Positions 24,682 through 33,415 of a stretch of DNA of 36,311 bases are shown one piece after another. Where the stretch lies: assembly GCF_003313395.1 (NCBI RefSeq), contig NZ_QNFZ01001064.1:1-36311 (forward strand), written 5' to 3'. This stretch comes from Nonomuraea lactucae (GTDB lineage: Bacteria > Actinomycetota > Actinomycetes > Streptosporangiales > Streptosporangiaceae). The translations under genes and the position numbers were made by a program. The stretch's first letter is position 1. Every line of letters begins with the position of its first letter. The notes under the pieces were generated by a model, which saw only the letters and a list, made by a program, of their open reading frames with translations, did no database searches and had not been told where the DNA came from.

Positions 24682-25055
24682 ATGACCCTTTCCGGAGTGA
24701 CCCTCACGATCAGCCGCCGGTTCCCCGGGTGGTCCTCCCACGGCTTTCCCCTGTACTTGTGGGAGAGCTCCTGGATCAGGTCGCCGGCCGGGTCGTCCTC
24801 CACGGTCACGCGGCCGCGCACTTCGGCGTAGCGGTAGGGGTTCGCGGGGTCGATGACGAGAAGGCTGGTGCGGGGGTCGCGCTCGAAGTTGCGCGGTTTG
24901 CGCCGCCCGGCGACAGTCGAGAAGATCACGTCGTCACCGTCCGTGCGCACCCACACCACGGTGTTGTGCGGCGAGCCGTCCGGGTTGAGGCTCGTCACCG
25001 TCGCGTAGTTGGGTCCGTCGAACAGCTCGCGCACGCCTTCGGACAGCTCCGCCAT
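24669..25055 (-). CDS. PPOX-class F420-dependent oxidoreductase-like protein
   Basis: The 128-residue protein has the split beta-barrel pattern of pyridoxamine-phosphate-oxidase-like flavin/F420 proteins: YATVTSLNPDGSPHNTVVWVRTDG, VIFSTVAGRRKPRNFERDPR, LLVIDPANPYRYAEVRGRVTV and the LSHKYRGKPW helix near the end. Such enzymes use F420 or FMN to reduce small molecules. The substrate is unknown. The ATG at 25055 has GGAGA upstream (TCAAGGAGACACACATG on the minus strand). It diverges from the DUF2637 gene. Confidence 0.88.
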   Translation of the reverse strand: MAELSEGVRELFDGPNYATVTSLNPDGSPHNTVVWVRTDGDDVIFSTVAGRRKPRNFERDPRTSLLVIDPANPYRYAEVRGRVTVEDDPAGDLIQELSHKYRGKPWEDHPGNRRLIVRVTPERVILRG

Positions 25056-25108
25056 GTGTGTCTCCTTGATCGGTCCTGGACACCATTGTTCTGTAGGCTC
25101 GAAACGCC

Positions 25109-26422
25109 ATGGACGTGACTCCCCCCTTCACCCTCCGCCGCGTGGGCATCGCCCTCGCCGGCGTCGCGGTCGCCGCACTGACCGGCGCCGCGTGCGCGCT
25201 CTCCTTCGACGACCTGCGGGCGCTGGCCATCCGCGGCGAGGCCCGGCCCGGGCTGGCCTACCTCTATCCGGCGGGCTTCGACGCGCTGCTGGCCGTCGCG
25301 CTGATCAGCGTGCTGCTGCTGCGCTCGGCCCGGCTGCTGGTGCGGGTGCAGGCGGCGACCGTGCTGGTCCTGCTCATCGTGGCCGCCGCGGCGGCGAACG
25401 TCACGACGGCCCTGCGGCTCGACTTAGAGGTACGGCCCGCGGTGGTGGGCGTCGCGCTGGCGCCCTGGGTCATGCTGGCCCTGGGGCTGTGGCTGTGGCT
25501 GCTGCTCATCAAGCACGTCCAGGATCGCCGCGCCTCGGCCGGTGACGACAGCGCCGAGGAGACGGTGGAGGAGGACCTGGTCCCGTTCCGGCGCGGCCGT
25601 GCGGGGGACGCGGCGCCTCCGCCGGCACCGCCTGCCGCACCATCTGCCACACCCCCGACCACACCCCCGACCACACCGCCGACCGCACCGCCGCTGGTCC
25701 CGCCCGCGCAGCCGGTGCTGGAGCCCGCACCCGTGGTCGGCCCCACCCCTGCTCCGGGGACGCCGCCCGTCTCGGAGCGGGTGACGAGCTGGGCGACATC
25801 GGAGTCCGGGCGTGTCGCCGACCCGTCCGCCTCCGAGCACGCAGCCCCACTGCCCAAGCACGCAGCCCCTCTGCCCGACCCCGACCCCGACCCCGAGCCC
25901 GAGCCTGTACGTGAGCCTGAGCCCATGCCGGACCCCGTGCCGGAGCCCGACCCCGAGCCCGACCCCCAGCCGGAGTCCGAGCCGGATGCCGAGCCGGACG
26001 CCGAGCCTGAGCCTGAGCCGGTTCGGGACTTACGGGCTGACCAGGAGCCCGCGGCCGGTCAGGAGGTGGCCGATGAGGAGCCTGAGCCCGTTCCCGATGT
26101 CGAACCCGAGCGCCGTCCCGTTCGCTGGGGTGACCGGGTGAAGCCGACGGACGTCCTGGTGCACCCGCGTCCGGTCACCGAGAAGGACGTCGACACCCAG
26201 CCCGTACGCGCGTTCACCGGCGCACCGGCCGGCAACCCCGACCCTCACCACGGCCCGGACGCCGCCGACCCGTCCGAGTCCGCGCCCGGCCGGTCCGGGC
26301 ACGAGGACACCGCCCCGCACCCTGTCACGGCCATGGAGGACACCGCACCGCACCCCGTGCTCCACGACCACGACGCCCCCTCCGGGCGTCTCCGCAGCAC
26401 GCCCCTGCCGCCGGAGGAGTGA
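25109..26422 (+). CDS. DUF2637-like membrane protein with a long Pro/Asp/Glu tail
   Basis: The 437-residue product starts at the ATG at 25109. The first 140 residues hold four hydrophobic segments ([67 protein letters not shown]), as in DUF2637/SpdB-like proteins. The following 300 residues are low complexity: PTTPP/PTAPP repeats, then a run of PDPDPEPEP-type repeats at about 252-310, then acidic and polar sequence. The tail is probably extended and intracellular. Function is unknown; related proteins occur in actinomycete plasmid spread loci and chromosomes. There is no obvious ribosome binding site. Confidence 0.75.
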   Translation: MDVTPPFTLRRVGIALAGVAVAALTGAACALSFDDLRALAIRGEARPGLAYLYPAGFDALLAVALISVLLLRSARLLVRVQAATVLVLLIVAAAAANVTTALRLDLEVRPAVVGVALAPWVMLALGLWLWLLLIKHVQDRRASAGDDSAEETVEEDLVPFRRGRAGDAAPPPAPPAAPSATPPTTPPTTPPTAPPLVPPAQPVLEPAPVVGPTPAPGTPPVSERVTSWATSESGRVADPSASEHAAPLPKHAAPLPDPDPDPEPEPVREPEPMPDPVPEPDPEPDPQPESEPDAEPDAEPEPEPVRDLRADQEPAAGQEVADEEPEPVPDVEPERRPVRWGDRVKPTDVLVHPRPVTEKDVDTQPVRAFTGAPAGNPDPHHGPDAADPSESAPGRSGHEDTAPHPVTAMEDTAPHPVLHDHDAPSGRLRSTPLPPEE

Positions 26423-26453
26423 CGCCGGGCGACGGCTCACCGGCAACACGGAG

Positions 26454-26478
26454 ACCCGCTCGGACGGACCGAGCGGGT
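26454..26478 (+). terminator. Intrinsic terminator after the DUF2637-like gene
   Basis: ACCCGCTCGG, loop ACGGA, CCGAGCGGGT, then GTTTCC: a perfect 10-bp GC-rich stem followed by a short T run. It lies 31 bp after the stop and also separates the convergent GlsB-type gene. Confidence 0.85.
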
Positions 26479-26544
26479 GTTTCCGTATGACCGTGATAGC
26501 CCGTACGCCGTCGCCGGCGCCGGCCCTCGCCGGCTGGAGGACGG

Positions 26545-26823
26545 CTAGAGGGTGGTCTTGCCGCTGCCGCGTCGGAGCCCTGCCACCAGGCCTACGCCCA
26601 CGATCGCCAGGACGACCTGCATGACCAGCTCGATCCAGTCGATGCCCGAGGTCGTCGCGACGCCGAGAACCTGTGCGATGAGCGTACCGATCAGCGCGGC
26701 GACGATGCCGACGACGACGGTGAGGATCCACCCGATGGCCTGCTTGCCGGGAAGCAGCAGACGGCCGAGTGCGCCGATCACAGCGCCAATGACGATCGCG
26801 CCAAGGATGGACTGGATTGTCAT
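26545..26823 (-). CDS. GlsB/YeaQ/YmgE family small membrane protein (copy 1)
   Basis: The 92-residue protein has three hydrophobic stretches: ILGAIVIGAVIGALGRLLLPG, GWILTVVVGIVAALIGTLIA and LVMQVVLAIVGVGLVAGL. The GR/LLLPGKQ motif after the first is the family hallmark (transglycosylase-associated, stress-induced membrane proteins). The start is the ATG at 26823 with GGGAGG upstream. It is a paralogue of the gene at 26921-27208. Function is ill-defined; envelope stress is the usual inference. Confidence 0.9.
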   Translation of the reverse strand: MTIQSILGAIVIGAVIGALGRLLLPGKQAIGWILTVVVGIVAALIGTLIAQVLGVATTSGIDWIELVMQVVLAIVGVGLVAGLRRGSGKTTL

Positions 26824-26920
26824 GGTACGAAACCTCCCGATGAGGGTGAGCCATTCACTCTCACGGTGGGATCAGTACCCCTTCCCGGACGAATATTCGT
26901 GGCTGCGTCGAATGCCCAGG

Positions 26921-27208
26921 TCAGGTGGGTGTTGTCCCGGATCCGCCCGCCTTTCCGGTGGTCATCCGGGTCACCAGCAGCACCCCGGCCACGGCGAGGA
27001 CGAGCTGGAGGAGGTGTTCGAGCCAGTCGATGCCCCTGGTGTCGGCCAGGCCGACTATGTGAGCGATGAGCGTGCCGAGCAAGGCGGCCACGATGCCGAC
27101 GACCAGGGTCAGCCCGATGGACATGTTCTGCTTGCCCGGGACGATCAGCCGGGCCAGCGCGCCGACGATGGCGCCGATGACGATCGCGGACACAATCGCG
27201 CCGATCAT
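26921..27208 (-). CDS. GlsB/YeaQ/YmgE family small membrane protein (copy 2)
   Basis: The ATG at 27208 follows GGGGGGA with 6-nt spacing, so I reject the longer start at 27238. The 95-residue protein repeats the layout of its neighbour (IVIGAIVGALARLIVPGKQ, LTLVVGIVAALLGTLIA, LLQLVLAVAGVLLV) and shares the GTLIAxxxGxAxTxGIDWxE segment. The two arose by tandem duplication and are co-directional, 97 bp apart. Confidence 0.9.
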   Translation of the reverse strand: MIGAIVSAIVIGAIVGALARLIVPGKQNMSIGLTLVVGIVAALLGTLIAHIVGLADTRGIDWLEHLLQLVLAVAGVLLVTRMTTGKAGGSGTTPT

Positions 27209-27384
27209 ACGAATTCCCCCCGAAGTGCTCGTATGCACAAGGGACGTACCCGGCGAAGCGCCACACTACCCATAAAGGCGACGGTCCGTACCGCGCCAGT
27301 GACGGACCGTCGCCTCGGTGGCTCGGCGGGCCGGAGACGCCGCCCGCCCGGGATGCCCTCAACCGCATCCCGGTAGATGACGCC

Positions 27385-27852
27385 CTAGGCTCCGGAAAGG
27401 TTGACCACGAGCGCGGTCGCGATGGCCGCGACGCCTTCGCCGCGCCCGGTGAGCCCGAGGCCGTCGGTGGTGGTCGCGCTGATGGTCACGGGCGCGCCGA
27501 TGGCGGCGCTGAGCGCCTTCTCGGCCTCGGCCCGGCGCGGCGCCAGCCTGGGCCGGTTGCCGATCACCTGGAGCGCCACGTTGCCGATCTCGTAGCCCGC
27601 GGCGCGGACCTGGCGCGCGGTCTCCTCGAGCAGAGCGACCCCCGAAGCGCCCGCCCAACGCGGGTCGGCGGTCCCGAACAGGCCGCCCAGATCCCCGAGA
27701 CCGGCGGCCGACAGCAGGGCGTCGCAGGCCGCGTGGGCGGCGGCGTCGCCGTCGGAGTGGCCCGCGAGGCCCGTCTCACCCGGCCAGTGCAGGCCCGCGA
27801 GGTTGAGCTCGCGCCCGGAAGCGAACGGGTGAACGTCGACTCCGACGCCCAC
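27385..27852 (-). CDS. ispF: 2-C-methyl-D-erythritol 2,4-cyclodiphosphate synthase
   Basis: The protein has the IspF metal site DVHPF near the N-terminus, the [26 protein letters not shown] core and the C-terminal [19 protein letters not shown] that binds the CDP moiety. It catalyses the cyclisation step of the MEP isoprenoid pathway. The GTG at 27852 is the first standard start but has no ribosome binding site and gives a very short N-terminus. A CTG at 27873 overlapping the carD stop (CTGA), with GAGG 10 nt upstream, would add STSFPR and match the usual family start. No ispD lies between carD and ispF, where many actinobacteria have it. Confidence 0.95.
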   Translation of the reverse strand: MGVGVDVHPFASGRELNLAGLHWPGETGLAGHSDGDAAAHAACDALLSAAGLGDLGGLFGTADPRWAGASGVALLEETARQVRAAGYEIGNVALQVIGNRPRLAPRRAEAEKALSAAIGAPVTISATTTDGLGLTGRGEGVAAIATALVVNLSGA

Positions 27853-27869
27853 CCGCGGGAAGCTGGTGC

Positions 27870-28352
27870 TCAGGAGTTGAGGACCTCGTCGAGCAGGGCC
27901 TCAGCCTTGTCCTCGTTGGTCTTCTCGGCGAGGGCGAGCTCGCTCACCAGGATCTGCCGAGCCTTGGCGAGCATGCGCTTCTCACCGGCGGACAGGCCGC
28001 GCTCACGGTCCCTCCGCCACAGGTCGCGAACCACCTCGGCGACCTTGTTCACGTCCCCCGACGCGAGCTTCTCCAGATTGGCCTTGTAACGACGAGACCA
28101 ATTGGTCGGCTCCTCCGTGTGCGGCATCCGGAGGACATCGAATACGCGCTCAAGGCCTTCCTGGCCGACAACATCGCGCACGCCGACAAGCTCTGCGTTT
28201 TCAGCTGGCACCTGGACGGTAAGGTCGCCCTTGTCGACCTTGAGCACCAGGTAGGTCTTTTCCTCACCCTTGATGGATCGCGTCGTGATTGCCTCGATCC
28301 GAGCAGCCCCATGGTGGGGGTAGACGACAGTGTCGCCGACCTGGAAAGTCAT
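27870..28352 (-). CDS. carD: CarD-family RNA polymerase-binding regulator
   Basis: The ATG at 28352 is preceded by GGAAGGGG with a 10-nt spacing. The 160-residue protein starts [20 protein letters not shown], the Tudor-like RNA-polymerase-interacting domain (RID), followed by a helical DNA-binding domain containing [19 protein letters not shown] and [19 protein letters not shown]. This is full length for CarD. It stabilises open complexes at stable-RNA promoters and is often essential in actinobacteria. It diverges from the LpqE-like gene and lies directly upstream of ispF. Confidence 0.97.
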   Translation of the reverse strand: MTFQVGDTVVYPHHGAARIEAITTRSIKGEEKTYLVLKVDKGDLTVQVPAENAELVGVRDVVGQEGLERVFDVLRMPHTEEPTNWSRRYKANLEKLASGDVNKVAEVVRDLWRRDRERGLSAGEKRMLAKARQILVSELALAEKTNEDKAEALLDEVLNS

Positions 28353-28394
28353 GTGACAAGTACCCCTTCCGCTGTACTCCAGGGTACCACGCAT

Positions 28395-28592
28395 CCACAG
28401 CCTCCCGGAACAGTGAAATCACCATAACTGCAGGTCAAAGCCGCATATTAGGGGTTGACAAGCGGTCAACTCTATGAATCGCATATGCGGACATGGCTAA
28501 TGACCTGCGGGGGTGTGTAAATGACCATGGAATCAGGTCGATAAGGTAGGCGCTGCCCATCATGCCCGCGCGATAGCAAGGAGAACCCGCCC
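28395..28592. promoter_or_regulatory. Divergent promoter region of carD and the lipoprotein gene
   Basis: This AT-richer gap holds an inverted repeat TTGAC-AAGCG-GTCAA and GCATAT-type motifs near 28440-28490. On the minus strand a TTGACC and a TAATAT are 13 bp apart, short for sigma-70 spacing. On the plus strand TAAGGT lies about 40 bp before the GTG at 28593. Exact promoters are not resolved. Confidence 0.4.
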
Positions 28593-29180
28593 GTGACCAG
28601 CCGTCGCTGGATTGTCGCCGCCGCCATGCTCCTGGCCGCTCCCGTCCTCGCCGGCTGTGCGGCTGGATTCGACGCGAACACCAACAAGCCGTACGCCCCC
28701 GCCGAGGGAGCCGCCCTCATCCAGAACGGCGCCTACGGCTCGCGCGGCATCCAGATCCCGCAGGCGTTCATCCTCGGCCCCGACCCGGGCGCGCAGCTGG
28801 CGTGGCGCGGCTCCGCCCCGATCTACCTCGCCATCATCAACACGGCGGGCACCCCCGACACGCTGCGGCAGGTCTCCGCCGGTTCGCTGGGCACGGTGAA
28901 GGTCGCGGCGCCGATCCAGCTGCCGAGCAACGAGCTCGTCAACACCGGCAAGCCGACGCCTCAGCTCATGCTGGAAGGGCTCTCCAAGGCCCTCAGGGGC
29001 GGCGAGAGCGTCAGGCTGGATCTCACCTTCGCCAACGCGGGAGTCGTGTCCCTGGAGGTGCCTGTGGTCACGCGCAGCCGCGAGTACAAGGCCTACCCGC
29101 CCGCCCCGGGCGCGACCGCGGCCCCGACGCCCACCCCCACGCCCTCGGCCACCGCGGAGACCCACGAATCCGGCCACTGA
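28593..29180 (+). CDS. LpqE-like lipoprotein
   Basis: The GTG at 28593 follows AAGGAG. The 195-residue product has a lipoprotein signal with lipobox LAGC (Cys 22), then a beta-rich domain of about 130 residues (YGSRGIQIPQAFILGP, PIYLAIINTAGTPDTLRQVSA, VRLDLTFANAGVVSLEVPVV) that resembles the PCuAC/DUF461-like fold, and a Pro/Thr-rich tail. Canonical copper-binding Met/His spacing is not evident. The position divergent from carD is that of lpqE in mycobacteria as I recall it. Its role is unknown. Confidence 0.8.
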   Translation: MTSRRWIVAAAMLLAAPVLAGCAAGFDANTNKPYAPAEGAALIQNGAYGSRGIQIPQAFILGPDPGAQLAWRGSAPIYLAIINTAGTPDTLRQVSAGSLGTVKVAAPIQLPSNELVNTGKPTPQLMLEGLSKALRGGESVRLDLTFANAGVVSLEVPVVTRSREYKAYPPAPGATAAPTPTPTPSATAETHESGH

Positions 29181-29215
29181 CATCACCTCCGGTCCTGTCC
29201 CCACAGTGAGGGAAC

Positions 29216-29243
29216 CGTCGCCTGTCCCGGGACACCGGCGACG
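29216..29243. terminator. Hairpin between the lipoprotein and phoP genes
   Basis: CGTCGCC-TGTCCC and GGGACA-CC-GGCGACG pair with only a 2-nt bulge. It lies 36 bp after the lipoprotein stop, between convergent genes, and may terminate both. The remaining 178 bp up to the phoP end show no gene. Confidence 0.6.
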
Positions 29244-29421
29244 CGCCCGGGTAACGCCGCGACGTGGTGGCGCCTCACCGAGGGGCGGTCGCGGCACGCC
29301 GAGGTGGTGACCCGTCATGTCAGACGCGGGCGACGGCCGGGCGGGGGGCGCGCTCCACGAGGGAGTCGGCAGCGCGTGAGGAGCCGTCCCGGAGGCCGGG
29401 GCGGTGGTGCCGTGGAGGGGG

Positions 29422-30114
29422 TCAGTCCTCCGAGGCGTCGAACTTGTAGCCGAGCCCCCGCACCGTCAGGATGCAGCGCGGGTTGGACGGGTCGGCCTCG
29501 ATCTTGGCGCGCAGCCGCTTGACGTGCACGTCGAGGGTCTTGGTGTCGCCCACGTAGTCGGCGCCCCAGACGCGGTCGATGAGCTGCCCGCGGGTGAGGA
29601 CGCGCCCGGCGTTGCGCAGGAGCACCTCGAGGAGTTCGAACTCCTTCAGCGGGAGCTGCACCTGCTCGCCCCGCACCGCCACGACGTGCCGGTCGACGTC
29701 CATGCGCACCGGCCCCACCGCCAGCACGGCGGCCTCCAGCTCCTCCACGACGTCGCCCTGGCGGCGCAGCACGGCGCGGATGCGGGCGACCAGCTCGCGG
29801 GAGGAGAACGGCTTGGTGACGTAGTCGTCGGCGCCCAGCTCCAGGCCGACGACCTTGTCGATCTCGCTGTCCTTGGCAGTCAGCATGATCACCGGCACCT
29901 TGGACTTCTGCCGCAGCGACCGGCACACTTCCGTGCCGGGCAGGCCGGGCAGCATCAGGTCCAGCAGCACCAGGTCGGCGCCGTTGCGGTCGAACGTGTC
30001 GAGCGCCTCGGGGCCGGTCGCCGCTACCGAGACCTCGAAGCCCTCCTTGCGCAGCATGTAGGACAGGGCGTCGGAGAAGGACTCCTCGTCCTCCACCACG
30101 AGAACTCGTGTCAT
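29422..30114 (-). CDS. phoP: OmpR-family response regulator PhoP/RegX3
   Basis: The 230-residue protein has a receiver domain with the acidic pocket VVEDEE, phosphoacceptor D52 in LVLLDLMLPG, T in VIMLTAKD and K in DDYVTKPFS. A winged-helix output domain follows (LPLKEFELLEVLLRNAGRVLTRGQLIDRVWG, then TKTLDVHVKRLRAKIE, GLGYKFD). Its ATG overlaps the stop of the sensor kinase gene (ATGA). Pairing with phoU and a PHO-box-like repeat identifies it as the phosphate-response regulator (PhoP in Streptomyces, RegX3 in mycobacteria). Confidence 0.92.
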   Translation of the reverse strand: MTRVLVVEDEESFSDALSYMLRKEGFEVSVAATGPEALDTFDRNGADLVLLDLMLPGLPGTEVCRSLRQKSKVPVIMLTAKDSEIDKVVGLELGADDYVTKPFSSRELVARIRAVLRRQGDVVEELEAAVLAVGPVRMDVDRHVVAVRGEQVQLPLKEFELLEVLLRNAGRVLTRGQLIDRVWGADYVGDTKTLDVHVKRLRAKIEADPSNPRCILTVRGLGYKFDASED

Positions 30115-31289
30115 TTGGCGGCCTCCAGGGGGCTCGAGGGTGGTACGGCTACCGCGGTGCCGCCGAAGGCGGGCAGCCGCAGCGTGAACGTGGACCCGGA
30201 GCCTTCCTTGCTCCAGACGGAGACCTCGCCCGCGTGCGCCGCGGCGACGTGCTTGACGATCGCGAGGCCGAGACCGGTGCCGCCGGTGGCGCGTGACCTC
30301 GCGGCGTCGACCCGGAAGAAGCGCTCGAAGATGCGTTCCAGCGACTCCTCGGGGATGCCGATGCCCTGGTCGCTGACGCTGATCTCGACGGAGTCGCCCG
30401 CCGGCCTGACGCTGACCACGACCCTGGTGTGCTCGGGGCTGTAGGCGATCGCGTTGTCGATCAGGTTGCGGAGGGCGGTGACGAGCAGCTCGCCGTCGCC
30501 CCAGATGCGCAGCCCTTCGGTGCCGCCGGAGACCAGGGTGATGTCCTTGGCCACGGCGCGGGTGTTGCAGTGGTCGATGGCGTCGTGGACGGCGTCGTCG
30601 ATGGTCACCTGGCCGGGCGTGGGGATGGGCTCGGCGCCCTGGATGCGGCTCAGCGTGATCAGGTCCTGCACGAGGTAGGTGAGCCTGGCCGCCTCGTGCT
30701 GCATGCGCCCGGCGAAGCGGGTGACCGCCTGGGGGTCGTCGGCGGCGTCCTGGATGGTCTCGGCGAGCAGGCTCAGCGCGCCGACCGGGGTCTTGAGCTC
30801 GTGGCTGACGTTCGCCACGAAGTCGCGGCGCACCGCCTCGACCCTGCGCCGCTCGGTCTGGTCCTCGGCGAGCACCAGCACCTGCCCGTGGGAGCCCAGG
30901 GGGGCCACCCGGACCGCGAAGTTGGTGATCTCCTGGCCGAACTTGTGGCCGGCGACGTCGATCTCGCTCTCGCGGATCTCGCCGTCCCGGCGTACCTGCC
31001 TGGCGAGGGCGAGCAACTCGGCCGCCATCAGCCTGTCGCCCTTGACCAGCCCGAACGCGCGGGCGGCCGAGCTGGCCCGCAGTACGCGGTCGTGCGCGTC
31101 GAGCACGACGGCCGAGGAGGGCAGGACCGCGAGCACCGAGGCGACCCCCTGCGGCAGGGAGCCGGTGTCGGTGTCACCGGCTGCTTCGGTCCTGCTCGGA
31201 GCCTCGATCTGGTTTCGGTAGAACAGAATCGCCAGAGCCCCCACGACGAAGCCGGCCAGGGCGGCGAAGCTCATGGCCATCTCACTCAT
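30111..31289 (-). CDS. phoR: Sensor histidine kinase PhoR/SenX3
   Basis: I choose the ATG at 31289, where a single N-terminal membrane segment (SFAALAGFVVGALAILFY) directly follows; the frame is open to 31367. A PAS-like domain spans about residues 50-145. The H box is RRDFVANVSHELKTP with phospho-acceptor H163. The ATPase domain shows NLIDNAIAYS, DQGIGIP and GTGLGLAIVKH. The protein has 392 residues. TACCAT lies 7 nt before the ATG and there is no Shine-Dalgarno, so a leaderless mRNA is likely. It phosphorylates the adjacent regulator when phosphate is low, with PhoU as the probable brake. Confidence 0.92.
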   Translation of the reverse strand: MSEMAMSFAALAGFVVGALAILFYRNQIEAPSRTEAAGDTDTGSLPQGVASVLAVLPSSAVVLDAHDRVLRASSAARAFGLVKGDRLMAAELLALARQVRRDGEIRESEIDVAGHKFGQEITNFAVRVAPLGSHGQVLVLAEDQTERRRVEAVRRDFVANVSHELKTPVGALSLLAETIQDAADDPQAVTRFAGRMQHEAARLTYLVQDLITLSRIQGAEPIPTPGQVTIDDAVHDAIDHCNTRAVAKDITLVSGGTEGLRIWGDGELLVTALRNLIDNAIAYSPEHTRVVVSVRPAGDSVEISVSDQGIGIPEESLERIFERFFRVDAARSRATGGTGLGLAIVKHVAAAHAGEVSVWSKEGSGSTFTLRLPAFGGTAVAVPPSSPLEAAK

Positions 31290-31361
31290 GACTTCGATGG
31301 TAGGCGGCGAACCCGTGGCGGCAGACCTCTCACCTGGGGATGAACGTCTCTTTCCCGGAAA

Positions 31362-31394
31362 GTTCATCTTCCTGTCGGGGATCGTTCATCGACG
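31362..31394 (+). promoter_or_regulatory. PHO-box-like direct repeats before phoU
   Basis: GTTCATCTTCC, TGTCGGGGATC and GTTCATCGACG are three consecutive 11-bp units. The first and third carry the GTTCATC core close to the GTTCACC of Streptomyces PhoP boxes. A reversed copy (GATGAAC) lies at 31339-31345. The block ends 6 bp before the -10-like TACGGT of phoU, in the -35 position of an activator-dependent promoter. Confidence 0.65.
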
Positions 31395-31400
31395 CGCGCA

Positions 31401-31406
31401 TACGGT
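31401..31406 (+). promoter_or_regulatory. Likely -10 box of phoU (leaderless)
   Basis: TACGGT lies 6 nt before the phoU ATG at 31413 and no Shine-Dalgarno sequence is present. Transcription should begin at or next to the start codon. Confidence 0.55.
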
Positions 31407-31412
31407 GGCTGC

Positions 31413-32057
31413 ATGCGCGACGCCTACCACGAGGAACTCGACTCGCTGACGGACAAGCTGGTCGAGATGACGAGGCTCGTCCGTTCGGCGATCTCCCGCG
31501 CCACGACGGCCCTGCTGGACTCCGACCTCCAGCTCTCGGAGAGCGTGATCTCCCGGGACGAGGCGGTGAACGCTCTCTTCAGCGACATCGAGACGACGAT
31601 CATGGAGCTGATGGCCAGGCAGCAGCCGGTGGCCGTGGACCTGCGGATGGTCATCACGGCGCTGCGCATGGGCACGGACCTGGAGCGCATGGGCGACCTG
31701 GCGGTGCACGTCGCCAAGGTCGCGCGGCTGCGCCACCCCGACTCGGCGATCCCGCCCGAGATGCGCTCCACGATCGTCGAGATGGGCCAGATCGCCGAGA
31801 ACCTGGTCACCAAGGCGGGCAGCTGCGTGACCACCCGCGATGTCGACTCGGCCCTGGAGCTGCAGCAGGACGACGACGCGATGGACAAGCTGCACCGCAG
31901 GCTGTTCAGGAACATCCTGTCCAAGGACTGGCCGCACGGCGTTGAGCCGGCGATCGACATCACGCTGATCGGGCGCTACTACGAGAGGTACGCCGACCAC
32001 GCCGTGCGCGTCGCCGAGGCCGTCGTCTACCTGGTGACAGGGTCCCGGCCCGGCTGA
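31413..32057 (+). CDS. phoU: Phosphate signalling regulator PhoU
   Basis: The 214-residue protein has two PhoU three-helix repeats (about 10-95 and 115-205). The metal-binding-type motifs are DLERMGDLAVHVAKVA and YYERYADHAVRVAEAV, the E/DxxR..D signatures. It links phosphate transport to the PhoR kinase. Divergent orientation from phoR-phoP over a shared PHO-box-like region matches the Streptomyces arrangement. Confidence 0.95.
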   Translation: MRDAYHEELDSLTDKLVEMTRLVRSAISRATTALLDSDLQLSESVISRDEAVNALFSDIETTIMELMARQQPVAVDLRMVITALRMGTDLERMGDLAVHVAKVARLRHPDSAIPPEMRSTIVEMGQIAENLVTKAGSCVTTRDVDSALELQQDDDAMDKLHRRLFRNILSKDWPHGVEPAIDITLIGRYYERYADHAVRVAEAVVYLVTGSRPG

Positions 32058-32078
32058 GCCGGGACCCTCGGCCGGGGC

Positions 32079-32822
32079 TCAGCGGCCCTGGTTGGCCACC
32101 GCTTCGATGGCCGCCTCGGCGGCGGCCGGGTCGAGGTATTCGCCGCCGCGCCGCAGCGGCCTGAACTCGGCGTCGAGCTCGTAGCGGAGCGGGATGCCGG
32201 TGGGGATGTTCAGCCCGGCGATCTCGTCGTCGCCGATGCCGTCGAGGTGCTTGACCAGGGCGCGCAGGGAGTTGCCGTGCGCGGCCACGAGGACGGTGCG
32301 GCCCGCCGCGAGGTCGGGGACGATCTCGTCGTACCAGTAGGGCAGCATGCGGTCGACGACGTCCTTGAGGCACTCGGTGCGGGGCATGAGCTCGGGCGGC
32401 AGGAGGGCGTAGCGGGGGTCGCCCACCTGGGAGTATTCGTCGCCGTCCGCGATCGGGGGCGGTGGCACGTCGTAGGAGCGCCGCCAGAGCATGAACTGCT
32501 CGTCGCCGAACTCCTCGCGCGTCTGCGCCTTGTTCTTGCCCTGCAGCGCGCCGTAGTGGCGCTCGTTGAGCCGCCAGGAGCGGCGTACGGGCAGCCAGAG
32601 CAGGTCGGCCTCGCCGAGCGCGAGCTGGGCCGTCTGGATGGCCCGGGTCAGCAGGCTCGTGTGCACCACGTCGGGCCGCACACCGGCGTCGAGGAGGAGC
32701 TTGCCTCCCCTGCGGGCCTCGTCCTCGCCCTTGGCCGACAGGCTCACGTCCACCCAGCCGGTGAACAGCCCCTTCGCGTTCCAGTCACTCTCGCCGTGCC
32801 GCAGCAGCACCAAAGTCGCCAT
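32079..32822 (-). CDS. gpmA: 2,3-bisphosphoglycerate-dependent phosphoglycerate mutase
   Basis: The 247-residue protein has the family signature [10 protein letters not shown] with the phospho-histidine, the [11 protein letters not shown] segment and the second catalytic His in [18 protein letters not shown]. It interconverts 3- and 2-phosphoglycerate in glycolysis. Length and motifs are complete. A TAGGAT hexamer lies exactly 7 nt before the ATG and no Shine-Dalgarno is seen, so the transcript is probably leaderless. Confidence 0.96.
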   Translation of the reverse strand: MATLVLLRHGESDWNAKGLFTGWVDVSLSAKGEDEARRGGKLLLDAGVRPDVVHTSLLTRAIQTAQLALGEADLLWLPVRRSWRLNERHYGALQGKNKAQTREEFGDEQFMLWRRSYDVPPPPIADGDEYSQVGDPRYALLPPELMPRTECLKDVVDRMLPYWYDEIVPDLAAGRTVLVAAHGNSLRALVKHLDGIGDDEIAGLNIPTGIPLRYELDAEFRPLRRGGEYLDPAAAEAAIEAVANQGR

Positions 32823-32858
32823 GCGGCCAATCCTATGGTTCGCCCCGGAGTGAGACAG

Positions 32859-32900
32859 GCCAGTGCAGGCAGGCCAGTGCAGGCAGGCAAGTGCGGGCAG
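32859..32900. repeat. Three 14-bp tandem repeats
   Basis: GCCAGTGCAGGCAG occurs twice exactly and once with two changes (GCAAGTGCGGGCAG) between gpmA and the YbjN gene, upstream of the gpmA promoter. Confidence 0.8.
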
Positions 32901-32926
32901 GACCGGGGCGAGGCGGGGCGGGGCGG

Positions 32927-33415
32927 TCAGGCCTCGGAGCGGGCGGGATCGGCGAAGCGCGCGAACGCCTGGAGGTTGGCCAGCGACTCGCCGCGCTTGG
33001 CCCGCCACTGCCACTCGCGCCTGATCGAGGAGGCGAAGCCCAGCTCCAGCGCCCTGTCGAACCAGTCGTCGGAGTAGGTGAGCACGCAGCCGAGGATGCG
33101 GTCGACCTCGTCCTCGGTGACCGCCGCGAGGGGGACGCGGCCGACGAGGTAGACGTCGCCGGCGGGGTCGACGGAGAAGTGCACGCCGTACATGGAGCCG
33201 TTCTTGCCGAGCAGCCACTTGTAGAACTCGGCGTGGTTCTCGTCGGGCTGGCGGCAGAAGAAGGCCTCGACGTGCAGCACCTGCTCGCCGACGATCAGCC
33301 ACGTCATGGTGGCGAGCTTGTGCTGGCCCGGGAGCCGCACCAGGAACGCCCCGGGCCGCGGCTCGTCGTGGGTGACGCCCGCGGCTTCGAGCGCGGCTTC
33401 GACGACATCGCGCAT
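32927..33415 (-). CDS. YbjN-domain protein
   Basis: I choose the ATG at 33415, which lies 7 nt after TAGTGT and has no Shine-Dalgarno (leaderless type); the frame is open to 33448. The 162-residue protein has the YbjN layout of a small alpha/beta sensor-like fold ([55 protein letters not shown]). Homologues flank mshA in mycobacteria, as here. Function is unknown; type III secretion-chaperone-like folds have been noted for the family. Confidence 0.88.
   Translation of the reverse strand: MRDVVEAALEAAGVTHDEPRPGAFLVRLPGQHKLATMTWLIVGEQVLHVEAFFCRQPDENHAEFYKWLLGKNGSMYGVHFSVDPAGDVYLVGRVPLAAVTEDEVDRILGCVLTYSDDWFDRALELGFASSIRREWQWRAKRGESLANLQAFARFADPARSEA

Noticed and set aside
26030-26854. A 274-codon minus-strand ORF over the end of the DUF2637-like gene
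   Set aside because: It is the shadow of the low-complexity tail and of the GlsB-type gene; a terminator hairpin lies inside it.
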